A DNA stretch of 64,000 nt from Cellulosimicrobium cellulans (GTDB lineage: Bacteria; Actinomycetota; Actinomycetes; Actinomycetales; Cellulomonadaceae), in NCBI RefSeq assembly GCF_016921195.1, contig NZ_JAFGYF010000006.1, forward strand, positions 124,001 through 188,000, written 5' to 3'. Made by a program: the position numbers and the translations under genes. Below, one piece after another: positions 48,338 to 56,969 of this stretch. How positions within the stretch are numbered: position 1 is the first letter of the stretch; the number at the start of each line of letters is the position of its first letter. The notes beneath the pieces were generated by a model. The model worked only from the letters and a program-made list of their open reading frames with translations, had not been told where the DNA came from and did no database searches.

Positions 48338-49144
48338 TCAGGTCCAGCGGAACCAGCGCGCCGCGCCGACGGCTCCGACGACGACCGCGCCGCCGAGCGC
48401 GAGGAGGTGGACCGCCTCCACGGGCTGCCCCGCCCACGCGTCGCCGAGCGCCTGCACGGCGGCGCCGAACGGCAGCAGCTCCCCGACGCGTGCGATCGGC
48501 TCGGGAAGGTTGGACACCGTGCCGAACATGCCGCCGGTCGCTCCGAACGCGAAGAACGCGACGAGGCCGAGCGCGAGCGCGGCGTTCGGGGTCGGCGCGA
48601 CGGCGGCCACGAGCATCCCCACCGCGTACATCGCCGCCGACGCCAGGGCGAGCACACCGAGCGCGACCCCCGGGGACGCGGGGAGCCGCGCGTCGAACGC
48701 TTGGATCGCGACGACGAGCGCGAGCGCGACGCCCCCCGCGGTCTGGAGGACGCTCACCACGACCTGCGCGACGAGCACCATCGCGGGCGACGCGGGCGTG
48801 ACGGACAGGCGCTTGAGGACCCCGGACCGCCGGTAGTAGGCGAGGAAGCTCGGCATGTTGATGACGCCGATGATGCCGACGACGATCGCGAGCACGACCG
48901 GGATCACGAAGACGTCGAACGCCGTCCGGCCCGCCGAGCCCGGGACGACCACCGTCGTGGCGTCGCTGACGCCGTACATGACGAGGATCAGCACCGGCAT
49001 GCCGAAGGGCATGACGAGCCCGGCGGTGTCGCGCGCGACCATGCGTGCCTCGGCCCCGACCAGGGCGGCCCACGCGCGCGGCCCGGGCCGGGCCGAGGCG
49101 CTCCGCCCGGACGGCGTCGTGACGGCGGGGACGGTGGTGGTCAT
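48338..49144 (-). CDS. ABC-2 type transporter permease
   Basis: 268 residues, six membrane helices, with the conserved ABC-2 segment SGVLKRLSVTPASPAMVLVA (about 112-131) and NLPEPIARVGELLPFGAAVQAL near the end. It partners the ATPase encoded upstream (overlap of 4 bp). Such DrrAB-like exporters remove drugs or lipids. The pair diverges from a two-component system, a common antibiotic-response arrangement. Confidence 0.9.
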   Translation of the reverse strand: MTTTVPAVTTPSGRSASARPGPRAWAALVGAEARMVARDTAGLVMPFGMPVLILVMYGVSDATTVVVPGSAGRTAFDVFVIPVVLAIVVGIIGVINMPSFLAYYRRSGVLKRLSVTPASPAMVLVAQVVVSVLQTAGGVALALVVAIQAFDARLPASPGVALGVLALASAAMYAVGMLVAAVAPTPNAALALGLVAFFAFGATGGMFGTVSNLPEPIARVGELLPFGAAVQALGDAWAGQPVEAVHLLALGGAVVVGAVGAARWFRWT

Positions 49145-50112
49145 GCGGCCTCCTCGGTCGGGGCGGTCGTCGCCCGGGGATCGCCCGGCGGGTCGTCGGT
49201 CAGCGAGCGTCCCGTCAGCGCGAGGAACGCGTCGTCGAGCGTCGCGCGCTCGAGCCGGGTCTCCGTCGCGACGACGCCGGCCCGCACGAGCGCGGTGCTC
49301 ACCTCCTGGAGCAGGTCGCCCCGACCGGTCACCACGACCTGCTCGCCGCGGACGGTCACGTCGTCCACGCCGGGGACGCGGTCCAGGAGCGCGGGCGGCA
49401 GCGGCTGCGCGACGCGGAAGCGCACGCGCTGGTCGAGCCCGGCCCCCGCGACCAGCCCGGCCGGGGTGTCGTGCGCGACGACGCGACCGCTCTCGAGGAG
49501 CGTCACGCGGTCGCACAGCCGCTCGACCTCCTCCATGAGGTGCGAGACGAGGAGCACGGTCGTGCCTCCGTCGCGCAGAGCGTCGACGACGCCCCACACC
49601 TGGCGGCGCGCCTGCGGGTCGAGCCCGGTGGTGAGCTCGTCGAGGATCACGACGCGCGGGTCCCCGACGAGCGCGAGGACGATCGCGACCCGCTGCTGCT
49701 GACCCCCCGAGAGCCGCTCGTAGCGCACGGCGCGCTGCTCCTCGAGCCCCAGCGTCGCGATCAGCTCGTCGGGGTCGCGGCCCGCGCCGTAGAACGTGCG
49801 GTAGAGGTGCGCGAGCTCGCGCACCGTCAGCGCGCCGTGCAGGAACCCGGACTGGAGCTGCACCGCCAGCACCTGGCGCACCGCGGCACGGTCGGTGAAC
49901 GGGTCGAGGCCGAGCACGCGCACGGATCCGTGGTCGGGGCGGCGCACCCCGGCGATCATCTCGACGGTGGTCGTCTTCCCCGCACCGTTCGGACCGAGGA
50001 TGCCCAGGACCTCGCCCTCGACGGCGGAGAGGCTGACGTCGTCCACCGCCGTCGTCGTCCCGCCCTTGCGGCGGTAGCGCTTCGTGAGGTTCCGTGCGTC
50101 GACGGCGTCCAT
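49141..50112 (-). CDS. ABC transporter ATP-binding protein (DrrA/CcmA-like)
   Basis: 323 residues from ATG 50112 with AGGAGG 6 nt upstream. Walker A GPNGAGKTTTVEM (about 44), ABC signature LSGGQQQRVAI (about 139) and Walker B VVILDELTTGLDP are intact; the E-to-L change after the Asp (LDELTT) keeps the catalytic Glu. A ~100-residue C-terminal domain follows, as in DrrA. It powers the adjacent permease. Confidence 0.92.
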   Translation of the reverse strand: MDAVDARNLTKRYRRKGGTTTAVDDVSLSAVEGEVLGILGPNGAGKTTTVEMIAGVRRPDHGSVRVLGLDPFTDRAAVRQVLAVQLQSGFLHGALTVRELAHLYRTFYGAGRDPDELIATLGLEEQRAVRYERLSGGQQQRVAIVLALVGDPRVVILDELTTGLDPQARRQVWGVVDALRDGGTTVLLVSHLMEEVERLCDRVTLLESGRVVAHDTPAGLVAGAGLDQRVRFRVAQPLPPALLDRVPGVDDVTVRGEQVVVTGRGDLLQEVSTALVRAGVVATETRLERATLDDAFLALTGRSLTDDPPGDPRATTAPTEEAA

Positions 50113-50271
50113 GTCGTCCTCCTGCTCGTCCGGAGTGTGGCCGCAGCCCGTCGGGAACGTCCCGGCCGGGTGCTCCTTCGACGCTAGGAACCCGGGGGAC
50201 CGGCCGCGCGTGCCGGTCGTCACCGACTCCGCGCATGACTTCCGGCACGTCCCGCCCGGCGGGCGGGTCCG

Positions 50272-50277
50272 TAGGGT
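50272..50277 (+). promoter_or_regulatory. -10 box for leaderless histidine kinase transcript
   Basis: TAGGGT ends 6 nt before the kinase ATG (GGAGGG lies between). Confidence 0.5.
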
Positions 50278-50283
50278 GGAGGG

Positions 50284-51486
50284 ATGCGACGGACCGACCC
50301 GGAGGTGTGGGCGGGCATCGCGATGCTCGTCGTCATCCTCGGCATCGGGGTGCTCGTCCCGATCGCCGCACCCGATGCCCTGACGCTCCCCGTCGTGGCC
50401 TGGCTCGCGGTGTTCGCGGCGTTCGTCCTGGTCACCGTCGGGATCGTCCTCGGCTCGGGGTTCGCGACGCCCCGCGCGCACACGCTGCTCGGCGCACAGG
50501 TGGTGCTCGTCGCGACGCTCGTGCTCACGGCCCCCGGCGCGGGCTGGCTCCCGATCCTCCTCGTCGTCGTCGCGGCGCTGAGCGTGTACGTCGTCCCCGT
50601 GCCTGTCGTGGCCGTCGTCGTCGCCGTGAACGTCGTCGTCGTGGGGGTCGCCTCCGGCCTGCGCGGCTCCGTCACCGACGCCCTGCTCACCGCGACGATC
50701 TACCTGCTGCTGCAGGTCGCGAGCGTCGGCTCGACCCTCGCGCTCCAGCGCGAGCGGCGCATGCGCGAGCAGCTCGCCGTCGCGCACGTGGAGCTGCGCG
50801 CCGCGGCCGTGCTGCGGGACGAGTCGACGCGCTCCGAGGAACGCCTGCGGATCGCGCGCGAGCTGCACGACGTGCTCGGCCACCAGCTCACCGTGCTCGC
50901 GCTCGAGCTCGAGACGGCGCGCCACCAGGACGGGGAGCGGGCCCGCGAGCACGTCGTGCGGGCCAAGGACGTCGCCCGCGAGCTGCTCGGCGACGTGCGT
51001 GCCACCGTCGGCGAGCTCCGGCGGCACGCGCCGAGCCTGGAGGAGTCGCTCGGCTCGCTCGTCGAGCGCGTGAGCGTGCCGCGTGTGCGGCTGACCGTCG
51101 AGGACGACGTCACGGTCGACGAGGAGCAGACGGTCGTGCTCGTGCGCGTGGTCCAGGAGGCGCTGACCAACGCGATCCGGCACGCCGAGGCGACCGTGCT
51201 CGACGTCACCGTCACCGCCGAGGAGGGCCGGGTGCGGCTCGTCGCCCAGGACGACGGGCGGGGCGCCGCCCGCGTGGAGCCGGGCAACGGGCTGCGCGGG
51301 ATCGAGGAGCGGGTCCGGGCCGCCGGCGGGACCGTCCGCCTCGACGGCCGGAGCGGGTTCCGGGTCGAGGTCGAGCTCGCCCCCGAGCGCCGTGCCACCC
51401 TCGCCGAGCACCGCCGTGTCGGGGGAGACGCCCGAGCGCTCCCGCGCGGCACCACCCCGGTAGGGCGGACGGTGGCGGACGCATGA
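50284..51486 (+). CDS. Sensor histidine kinase (NarL/DesK type)
   Basis: 400 residues. Five or six N-terminal membrane helices (1-150) are followed by the HisKA_3 helix with phospho-His in ARELHDVLGHQLTVLALELE (about 192-211) and a HATPase_c region (VVQEALTNAIRHAEAT; DDGRGAARVEPGNGLRGIEE). It senses a membrane-linked signal and phosphorylates the next gene's product, to which it is coupled by ATGA. Confidence 0.94.
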   Translation: MRRTDPEVWAGIAMLVVILGIGVLVPIAAPDALTLPVVAWLAVFAAFVLVTVGIVLGSGFATPRAHTLLGAQVVLVATLVLTAPGAGWLPILLVVVAALSVYVVPVPVVAVVVAVNVVVVGVASGLRGSVTDALLTATIYLLLQVASVGSTLALQRERRMREQLAVAHVELRAAAVLRDESTRSEERLRIARELHDVLGHQLTVLALELETARHQDGERAREHVVRAKDVARELLGDVRATVGELRRHAPSLEESLGSLVERVSVPRVRLTVEDDVTVDEEQTVVLVRVVQEALTNAIRHAEATVLDVTVTAEEGRVRLVAQDDGRGAARVEPGNGLRGIEERVRAAGGTVRLDGRSGFRVEVELAPERRATLAEHRRVGGDARALPRGTTPVGRTVADA

Positions 51487-52151
51487 GCGACGCCGCCGTG
51501 CGCGTCCTGCTCGTCGACGACCAGACCCTCGTGCGGCAGGGGATCCGCAGCCTCCTCGAGCTCGCGCCCGACGTCGAGGTCGTCGCCGAGGCCGAGGACG
51601 GCATGGCGGCGCTCGCCGCCGTGCGTGAGCACGAGCCCGACGTCGTCCTCCTCGACCTGCGCATGCCGCGCCACGACGGGATCTGGGCGCTCGAGGCGCT
51701 GCGCGAGGCCGGCGACGAGGTCCCCGTGCTCGTGCTCACGACGTTCGACGACGACGCGCTCGTCCTTCGGGCGCTGCGTGCCGGGGCCCGCGGCTACCTC
51801 CTCAAGGACGTGACGCTCGAGCAGCTCACGGGCGCCGTCCGCACGCTCGCCTCCGGTGGAACGCTCGTGCAGCCCTCGATCACCGACCGCCTCCTCCGCG
51901 CGGTGCGGGCCGGGACCGTCCCCGCCGACGACCTGGACGACGGCGCCGGCCCGGTGCAGGAGCTGACCGACCGCGAGCTCGAGGTGCTCCGCCTCGTCGC
52001 GGCCGGATTCTCCAACCGCGAGATCGCGCACGCGCTCTTCCTGGCCGAGGGGACCGTGAAGAACCACGTGTCGACCGTGCTGCTCAAGCTGGGGACGCGC
52101 GACCGCACGCGCGCCGTCCTGCGCGCGCTGCACGTCGGCCTGCTCGGCTGA
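51483..52151 (+). CDS. LuxR/NarL-family response regulator
   Basis: 222 residues. Receiver domain with the acidic pair (LLVDDQ), the phospho-acceptor in VVLLDLRMPRHDGIWALEAL and the conserved Lys (YLLKDV). A C-terminal LuxR helix-turn-helix reads LTDRELEVLRLVAAGFSNRE and AEGTVKNHVSTVLLKLG. Probably controls the divergent ABC exporter. Confidence 0.95.
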   Translation: MSDAAVRVLLVDDQTLVRQGIRSLLELAPDVEVVAEAEDGMAALAAVREHEPDVVLLDLRMPRHDGIWALEALREAGDEVPVLVLTTFDDDALVLRALRAGARGYLLKDVTLEQLTGAVRTLASGGTLVQPSITDRLLRAVRAGTVPADDLDDGAGPVQELTDRELEVLRLVAAGFSNREIAHALFLAEGTVKNHVSTVLLKLGTRDRTRAVLRALHVGLLG

Positions 52152-52157
52152 CGCCCG

Positions 52158-52460
52158 TCAGAGCAGGGTCTCGACGCCGATCGTCACCCGGTCGCCGACG
52201 TCGACTCCCTCGGCGCGGCGGACCGCGGCCTTGATGGGCACGACGAACGTCTTGCGCTGCGCGTCGGGGAACACCGACGTCGACCAGCGCTGCGCCCCGA
52301 GCGTCACCTCGACCTTGACGGAGCCGAACCCTGCGGGCGGGAGCGGCAGCTCCGCGATCTCGTCGCTCACGTCCTCCGGCAGCGCGGCGAACACCCAGCT
52401 GTCGGTGCGCGCCTCCCACCGCCACAGCTCTGCCTCGAACTCGAACCTCGTCCCCGCCAC
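52158..52460 (-). CDS. DUF1905-domain protein
   Basis: 100 residues from a GTG at 52460. The family pattern is visible: FEFEAELWRWEARTDSWVFA, GFGSVKVEVTLGAQRW and FPDAQRKTFVVPIKAAVRR. DUF1905 forms a small beta barrel of unknown function. It converges with the response regulator and diverges from ku. Confidence 0.85.
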   Translation of the reverse strand: MAGTRFEFEAELWRWEARTDSWVFAALPEDVSDEIAELPLPPAGFGSVKVEVTLGAQRWSTSVFPDAQRKTFVVPIKAAVRRAEGVDVGDRVTIGVETLL

Positions 52461-52583
52461 CCGACCATGGTGCCGCGGGCCACCCACACGCGCGGCGTCG
52501 TCGGGCCGCCCGCGAGCGTCGCCCGCACGCGACCAGCGCCGCCACCCCTCGCGGACGGGCGCGCGGGGCGCCACCATGGACGG

Positions 52584-53594
52584 ATGAGGGCCATCTGGAA
52601 GGGCGCCATCACGTTCGGTCTCGTCAACGTGCCCGTCAAGGTGTACTCCGCGACGGAGGACCACGACGTGCCGCTGCACCAGGTCCACGACAAGGACGGC
52701 GGACGCATCCGCTACCGGCGCGTGTGCGAGATCGACGGCGAGGTCGTGCCCTACGAGCACATCGACAAGGCGTACGACGACGGCGAGCGCACCGTCGTGC
52801 TCACGAGCGAGGACTTCGCGGCGCTCCCCGCCGAGCGCAGCCGGGAGATCGAGGTCGTCGAGTTCGTGCCGAGCGAGCAGATCGACCCGCTGCTGCTCGA
52901 CCGCAGCTACTACCTGGAGCCCGACTCCAAGTCCAACAAGGCGTACGTGCTCATGCGGCGCACGCTCGAGGAGACCGACCGCACCGCGATCGTGAAGTTC
53001 GCGCTCCGCCAGCGCACGCGGCTCGCCGCGATGCGCGTGCGCGACGACGTGCTCGTCCTCCAGACGCTGCTCTGGGCCGACGAGGTGCGCGAGGCCGCGT
53101 TCCCCTCGCTCGACGACGAGGCGAAGGTGACCGACAAGGAGCTCGCCATGTCGGCGCAGCTCGTCGCGAGCTTCGAGGCCGACTTCACGCCCGAGGAGTA
53201 CGAGGACGACTACCAGGCGCAGCTCCGCCAGCTCATCGAGGCCAAGCTCGAGCAGGGCGACGCGCTCGACACCGCCGAGACGTTCGGCGAGCAGCCCGAG
53301 GAGGGCGAGGGCGCCGAGGTCATCGACCTCATGGAGGCCCTGCGCAAGTCCGTCGCGTCGTCGAAGAGCAGCCGCGCGAGCGGGTCGGGGTCGTCCGGCG
53401 GGTCGACGGCGAAGGGCGGCTCGGGCCGTAAGGCCGCGTCGTCGTCGGGCAAGAGCTCCTCGGGCTCTCGGGCGAAGAGCACGGGGAGCAAGGACGAGGG
53501 CTCCAAGCCTGCCGCGAAGAAGGGCTCGAGCCGCTCGTCGTCCTCGAAGGAGAAGTCGACGGCCAAGACGACGCGCAAGAAGGCGTCCGCGTAG
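52584..53594 (+). CDS. ku: Non-homologous end joining protein Ku
   Basis: 336 residues. The Ku core (1-255) begins MRAIWKGAITFGLVNVPVKV and shows RRVCEIDGEVVPYEHIDKAY, the ring-forming beta strands and EADFTPEEYEDDYQAQLRQL. Residues 270-336 are a Ser/Lys-rich tail that likely extends DNA contact. Homodimeric Ku encircles broken ends and recruits LigD. CACCAT ends 6 nt before the ATG. Confidence 0.96.
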   Translation: MRAIWKGAITFGLVNVPVKVYSATEDHDVPLHQVHDKDGGRIRYRRVCEIDGEVVPYEHIDKAYDDGERTVVLTSEDFAALPAERSREIEVVEFVPSEQIDPLLLDRSYYLEPDSKSNKAYVLMRRTLEETDRTAIVKFALRQRTRLAAMRVRDDVLVLQTLLWADEVREAAFPSLDDEAKVTDKELAMSAQLVASFEADFTPEEYEDDYQAQLRQLIEAKLEQGDALDTAETFGEQPEEGEGAEVIDLMEALRKSVASSKSSRASGSGSSGGSTAKGGSGRKAASSSGKSSSGSRAKSTGSKDEGSKPAAKKGSSRSSSSKEKSTAKTTRKKASA

Positions 53595-53710
53595 GGATCC
53601 CCGACACGGCCGGGGCTGCGGAGTGCGATGAGTTCGGGGCTCGGCACGCGTCGGAACGGGGAGGACGGTCGCCCGGCCGCCTGCGTGACCTGTGACGAAC
53701 GGAGACGACG

Positions 53711-54163
53711 ATGCGCGCGATCGTGCCGAGCCTGTGGTTCGACGGCAACCTCGAGGAGGCCATCACCTTCTACGCGAGCGTCTTCCCCGACGCGAAGGTC
53801 GGCGACGTGTTCCGCCAGCCCGACGGCACGGCCGTGTCGGCCGACTTCGAGCTCGCCGGGCACCGGTTCGCGGCCATCAACGGCGGCCCGCAGTTCCCGT
53901 TCACCGAGGCGGTGTCGTTCGTCGTCGAGTGCGAGTCGCAGGACGAGGTCGACGAGTACTGGGCCGCGCTCACCGACGGCGGCCAGGAGTCGCGGTGCGG
54001 CTGGCTCAAGGACCGGTTCGGGCTGTCGTGGCAGGTGGTCCCCGTCGAGTTCCTGGCGATGCTGCAGGACCCGGACGCCGCCCGCGTCCAGCGCGTCGTC
54101 GACGTGATGATGACGCAGACCAGGCTCGACCTCGGTCCGCTGCGGGCGGCGTACGCGGGCTGA
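53711..54163 (+). CDS. VOC-family (PhnB/3-demethylubiquinone methyltransferase-like) protein
   Basis: 150 residues. IVPSLWFDGNLEEAITFYAS, FELAGHRFAAINGGPQFPFT, DEYWAALTDGG and CGWLKDRFGLSWQVVP are hallmarks of the PhnB-like VOC branch. GGAGACGACG precedes the ATG. Members lack catalytic metal in many cases and function is unknown. Confidence 0.9.
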   Translation: MRAIVPSLWFDGNLEEAITFYASVFPDAKVGDVFRQPDGTAVSADFELAGHRFAAINGGPQFPFTEAVSFVVECESQDEVDEYWAALTDGGQESRCGWLKDRFGLSWQVVPVEFLAMLQDPDAARVQRVVDVMMTQTRLDLGPLRAAYAG

Positions 54164-54297
54164 CTTCCCCGACCTTCCTTCCCGCGGCCCACAGGTGGTT
54201 CGTCGGGGATGTCCAGACGGCCCCCAGGTCTGGTTGAATGCGTCGACATCTCCGCCGACGGCCCGCGCCGTCCTCTCGTGAAGGACCACGACACCGA

Positions 54298-56034
54298 GTG
54301 AAGAAGCTCCTTGCCGGCACCGTGGGGACGGTGCTGGCCCTCGGCGGGCTGGGCGTCGCCACCGCGACCCCCGCAGCCGCCGCCACCCCCTCCGTGCAGC
54401 CGTCCTGCAACTCCCTCTACGTCAGCCTCGAGGAGTACCCCGAGGGAACCTCCGTCACCGTCACCCTCGACGGGGAGACCGCCGAGAGCACGACGTTCGA
54501 CACCTCCTACTCCTTCTGGCGCGACCTCGACTTCTCGGTGCCGCACGACTGGAGCGTCGACGTCGACGCCCCGGAAGGTACGGACGGCGACTACTCCGAC
54601 AGCGGAACCACGACCCCGTGCGACACCGACCCGAACACGTGGGCCGATGCCTGGGCCTCGTGCGGCGAGCTCTCGGCCAACGTGAGCGCCTACCCGGAGG
54701 GCTCGCGGATCGTCGCGACCGTCGACGGCGCCGTGGTCGGTGACGAGACCTTCACCGGCTCCTTCTGGACCAGCTGGCCCCTGGACTGGCGGACCGCGCA
54801 CGACTGGTCGATCACGCTCGACGCGCCGGATGACGCGCTCGATCGGAGCTGGTCCGGGACGACGGAGCCGTGCCGGTTCGACCCGAGCCTGCGCGTCGAC
54901 GTCGGTGCCTACTGCGAGTCCCTGTGGGTGAACGTCGCGGGATACCCGGCGGGGACGGCCGTCGCCGTCCGGCTCGACGGGGAGACGCTCGCAGACGGTT
55001 CGATCGACGAGACCGGGTACTTCTCGGGTGACTGGACCATCGACGGGACCCACGCCCAGGAGTGGGTCGTCGAGCTCGACGCCGAGGACGACGCGCTGGA
55101 CCGCGCCGAGTCGGGGCTGACCGAGCCCTGCTGGGTCGAGCCGACGCTCGTGGAGCCGGTCATGCCCGTGGTGCCGACGGACTGCGGCGCGACGCCGGAC
55201 GACGTCGTGCTGCCGGACGACACGGCCGAGGTCACGTACGAACGGACCGCCGAGGGCATCGTCGCCACGGCCGCGCCGGGCTACCGGTTCGACAGCCTCG
55301 CGCTCGACCAGTGGAGCTTCTACAGCGAGAACCAGGTGCTGCTCCACTGGATGTCGGCCCTCCGCCCGCAGTGCGCGCTCGGGGTCGTCTCGGTCGTGCC
55401 GACGTGCGACGCCGGGGTGCCGTACGTCGACATCTCGGTGACGCCGCCGGCGGGCGCGACCGACGACAACTCGACCTTCTACATCGAGTGGGAGGGGCCC
55501 GGCGGAGGCTATGAGGTGGTGTACGGCGACGCCGGGTTCGGGCACCCGTGGACGACACGACACCCGTGGCCGGGCTTCATCATCCACGACGACGGGACCG
55601 TCTCGCCGACGTACGACCCCTCGTGGCGGTTGGACGACGTCGACCTCCGGCTCTCGGCGACCGTCGCGGCGGACGGCGGTGCCTACACGGTGTTCCACAC
55701 GTCGACGGTCGAGGACGCGCCGACGGCCGACCCCTGCGCCGACGACCCCGGGCCGCGCTTCTCCGTCGACGTGAGCCAGCGCTGGCTCACGGGCAAGCTC
55801 TACCTCGCGGTGCGCGTGCTCAACGAGGGCGACAGCACCGCCGACGTGAGCGTCGTGACGCCGTTCGGCCGCAAGCACTTCCCGCGCGTCGAGGCGGGCT
55901 CGAGCGCGTACCAGGCGTTCGCCGTGCGGACGACGCAGCCGGTCGAGGGCCAGGTGGACGTCTCCTTCACCGCCGACGTCGGTGGCGTGCCGGTGACGCG
56001 CGAGCGTGCCGTCCCGTTCTGGCTCGGCGGGTAG
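54298..56034 (+). CDS. Secreted protein with three Cys-paired Ig-like repeats
   Basis: 578 residues from a GTG. A signal peptide (VKKLLAGTVGTVLALGGLGV...ATPAAAA, cleavage near residue 28) leads to three ~75-85-residue repeats beginning PSCNSLYVSL, ASCGELSANV and AYCESLWVNV and ending in TPC/EPC, so each probably forms one beta sandwich closed by a disulfide. A fourth Cys region follows (about 295-375), then a C-terminal strand-rich domain. No LPXTG, dockerin or catalytic motif is seen. An exported, perhaps adhesive, wall-associated protein of unknown role. Confidence 0.8.
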   Translation: MKKLLAGTVGTVLALGGLGVATATPAAAATPSVQPSCNSLYVSLEEYPEGTSVTVTLDGETAESTTFDTSYSFWRDLDFSVPHDWSVDVDAPEGTDGDYSDSGTTTPCDTDPNTWADAWASCGELSANVSAYPEGSRIVATVDGAVVGDETFTGSFWTSWPLDWRTAHDWSITLDAPDDALDRSWSGTTEPCRFDPSLRVDVGAYCESLWVNVAGYPAGTAVAVRLDGETLADGSIDETGYFSGDWTIDGTHAQEWVVELDAEDDALDRAESGLTEPCWVEPTLVEPVMPVVPTDCGATPDDVVLPDDTAEVTYERTAEGIVATAAPGYRFDSLALDQWSFYSENQVLLHWMSALRPQCALGVVSVVPTCDAGVPYVDISVTPPAGATDDNSTFYIEWEGPGGGYEVVYGDAGFGHPWTTRHPWPGFIIHDDGTVSPTYDPSWRLDDVDLRLSATVAADGGAYTVFHTSTVEDAPTADPCADDPGPRFSVDVSQRWLTGKLYLAVRVLNEGDSTADVSVVTPFGRKHFPRVEAGSSAYQAFAVRTTQPVEGQVDVSFTADVGGVPVTRERAVPFWLGG

Positions 56035-56057
56035 CCACGAGCCGCACCCCAGGACCC

Positions 56058-56097
56058 GGGGCCCGGTGGTGCGTCGACAGACGTGCCACCGGGCCCC
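56058..56097. terminator. Bidirectional hairpin after the secreted protein
   Basis: GGGGCCCGGTGG (56058-56069) and its exact complement (56086-56097) extend inward by wobble pairs to a GACA loop. It lies between convergent genes. Confidence 0.8.
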
Positions 56098-56120
56098 CGG
56101 CGTTCCAGGACGGTGCCGGG

Positions 56121-56750
56121 TCAGGCTGTCGACGCGCGGCGCAGCGCGACGAGCTCGTCGACGAGCCGGAGGAGGTCGTCGACGTCGTCGCCGGGTCGGG
56201 GCCCGCGGAAGGTGAGCGCCTCCTCCGGGGCGCCGTCGCCGTCGTCGGTCCCGGTCGTTCCGCCGCTGACGCGGCCGAGCACGTCGCTGCTGAGCGCGGC
56301 GTGCGCGTAGAGACCGTCGCTGAGCAGGACGATCGCGCGCGCGACGACGGGGTCGCCGACCTCGTCGAGGACGGCACGGGTCCAGGCGTCGTGCGCGCCG
56401 TCGAGCGCGGCGCGGGCGCGCGGGTACGAGCCCTGGGCGAGCCGGGACACGGCGAGGTAGACGAGCTCGAACTCCGTGTCGACGAGCGTCGAGGTGCGGA
56501 TCAGGTAGTCGACGGCGCCGGCGGGTGCGGCGCGCATCGCCGCGACGTCGGCGGCGGTGAGCTCGCGCAGGTGCTCGGTGAGGCCGTCGGCGAGCGCGTC
56601 CTTGGAGCCGAAGTGGTAGAGCAGCCCGCCCTTGGACACCCCGGCGCGCTCGGCGACGGCCTCGAGCGTGGCGGCGCGCTCGCCCTGCTCGACGAGCAGG
56701 GACGCGAACGCGCGCAGGACCTTGGCGCGGGCGGCGGGGGGCGGCGGCAT
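56121..56750 (-). CDS. TetR-family transcriptional regulator
   Basis: 209 residues. Helix-turn-helix: KVLRAFASLLVEQGERAATL and ERAGVSKGGLLYHFGSKDAL. The C-terminal domain (about 60-190) is the ligand part. It diverges from an MFS exporter, with a palindrome ACCGTC-TG-GACGGT 75 bp before the exporter start. It likely represses the pump. Confidence 0.92.
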   Translation of the reverse strand: MPPPPAARAKVLRAFASLLVEQGERAATLEAVAERAGVSKGGLLYHFGSKDALADGLTEHLRELTAADVAAMRAAPAGAVDYLIRTSTLVDTEFELVYLAVSRLAQGSYPRARAALDGAHDAWTRAVLDEVGDPVVARAIVLLSDGLYAHAALSSDVLGRVSGGTTGTDDGDGAPEEALTFRGPRPGDDVDDLLRLVDELVALRRASTA

Positions 56751-56894
56751 GGTTCCGAGGGTAGTGGGAGGGCGTGCTGTGGCTGGCCGTCCGACCGGGG
56801 GTGGTGCCGCAGGCGACGGCCGACAGGGGAGAGGCGGCGGTGCGCAGCGTCACATCGTGCTCGGGATGACGGCGAGGCTCGAGATCGTTACTGT

Positions 56895-56908
56895 ACCGTC
56901 TGGACGGT
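56895..56908. promoter_or_regulatory. TetR operator upstream of MFS exporter
   Basis: ACCGTC-TG-GACGGT is a perfect inverted repeat in the tetR/MFS intergenic region, within a TACCGTCTGGACGGTT context that overlaps the expected promoter. Confidence 0.7.
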
Positions 56909-56969
56909 TGGAAGTTCGACGCCACCGCGTCGCCCCGACCGCCCGCAGAACGTGGAAGGACCTCTCGCC

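Noticed and set aside
54277-54300. Seven-codon leader peptide (VKDHDTE) overlapping the secreted-protein start
   Set aside because: The GTG and TGA exist and overlap the next GTG, but nothing marks it as an attenuator; such short frames arise by chance.
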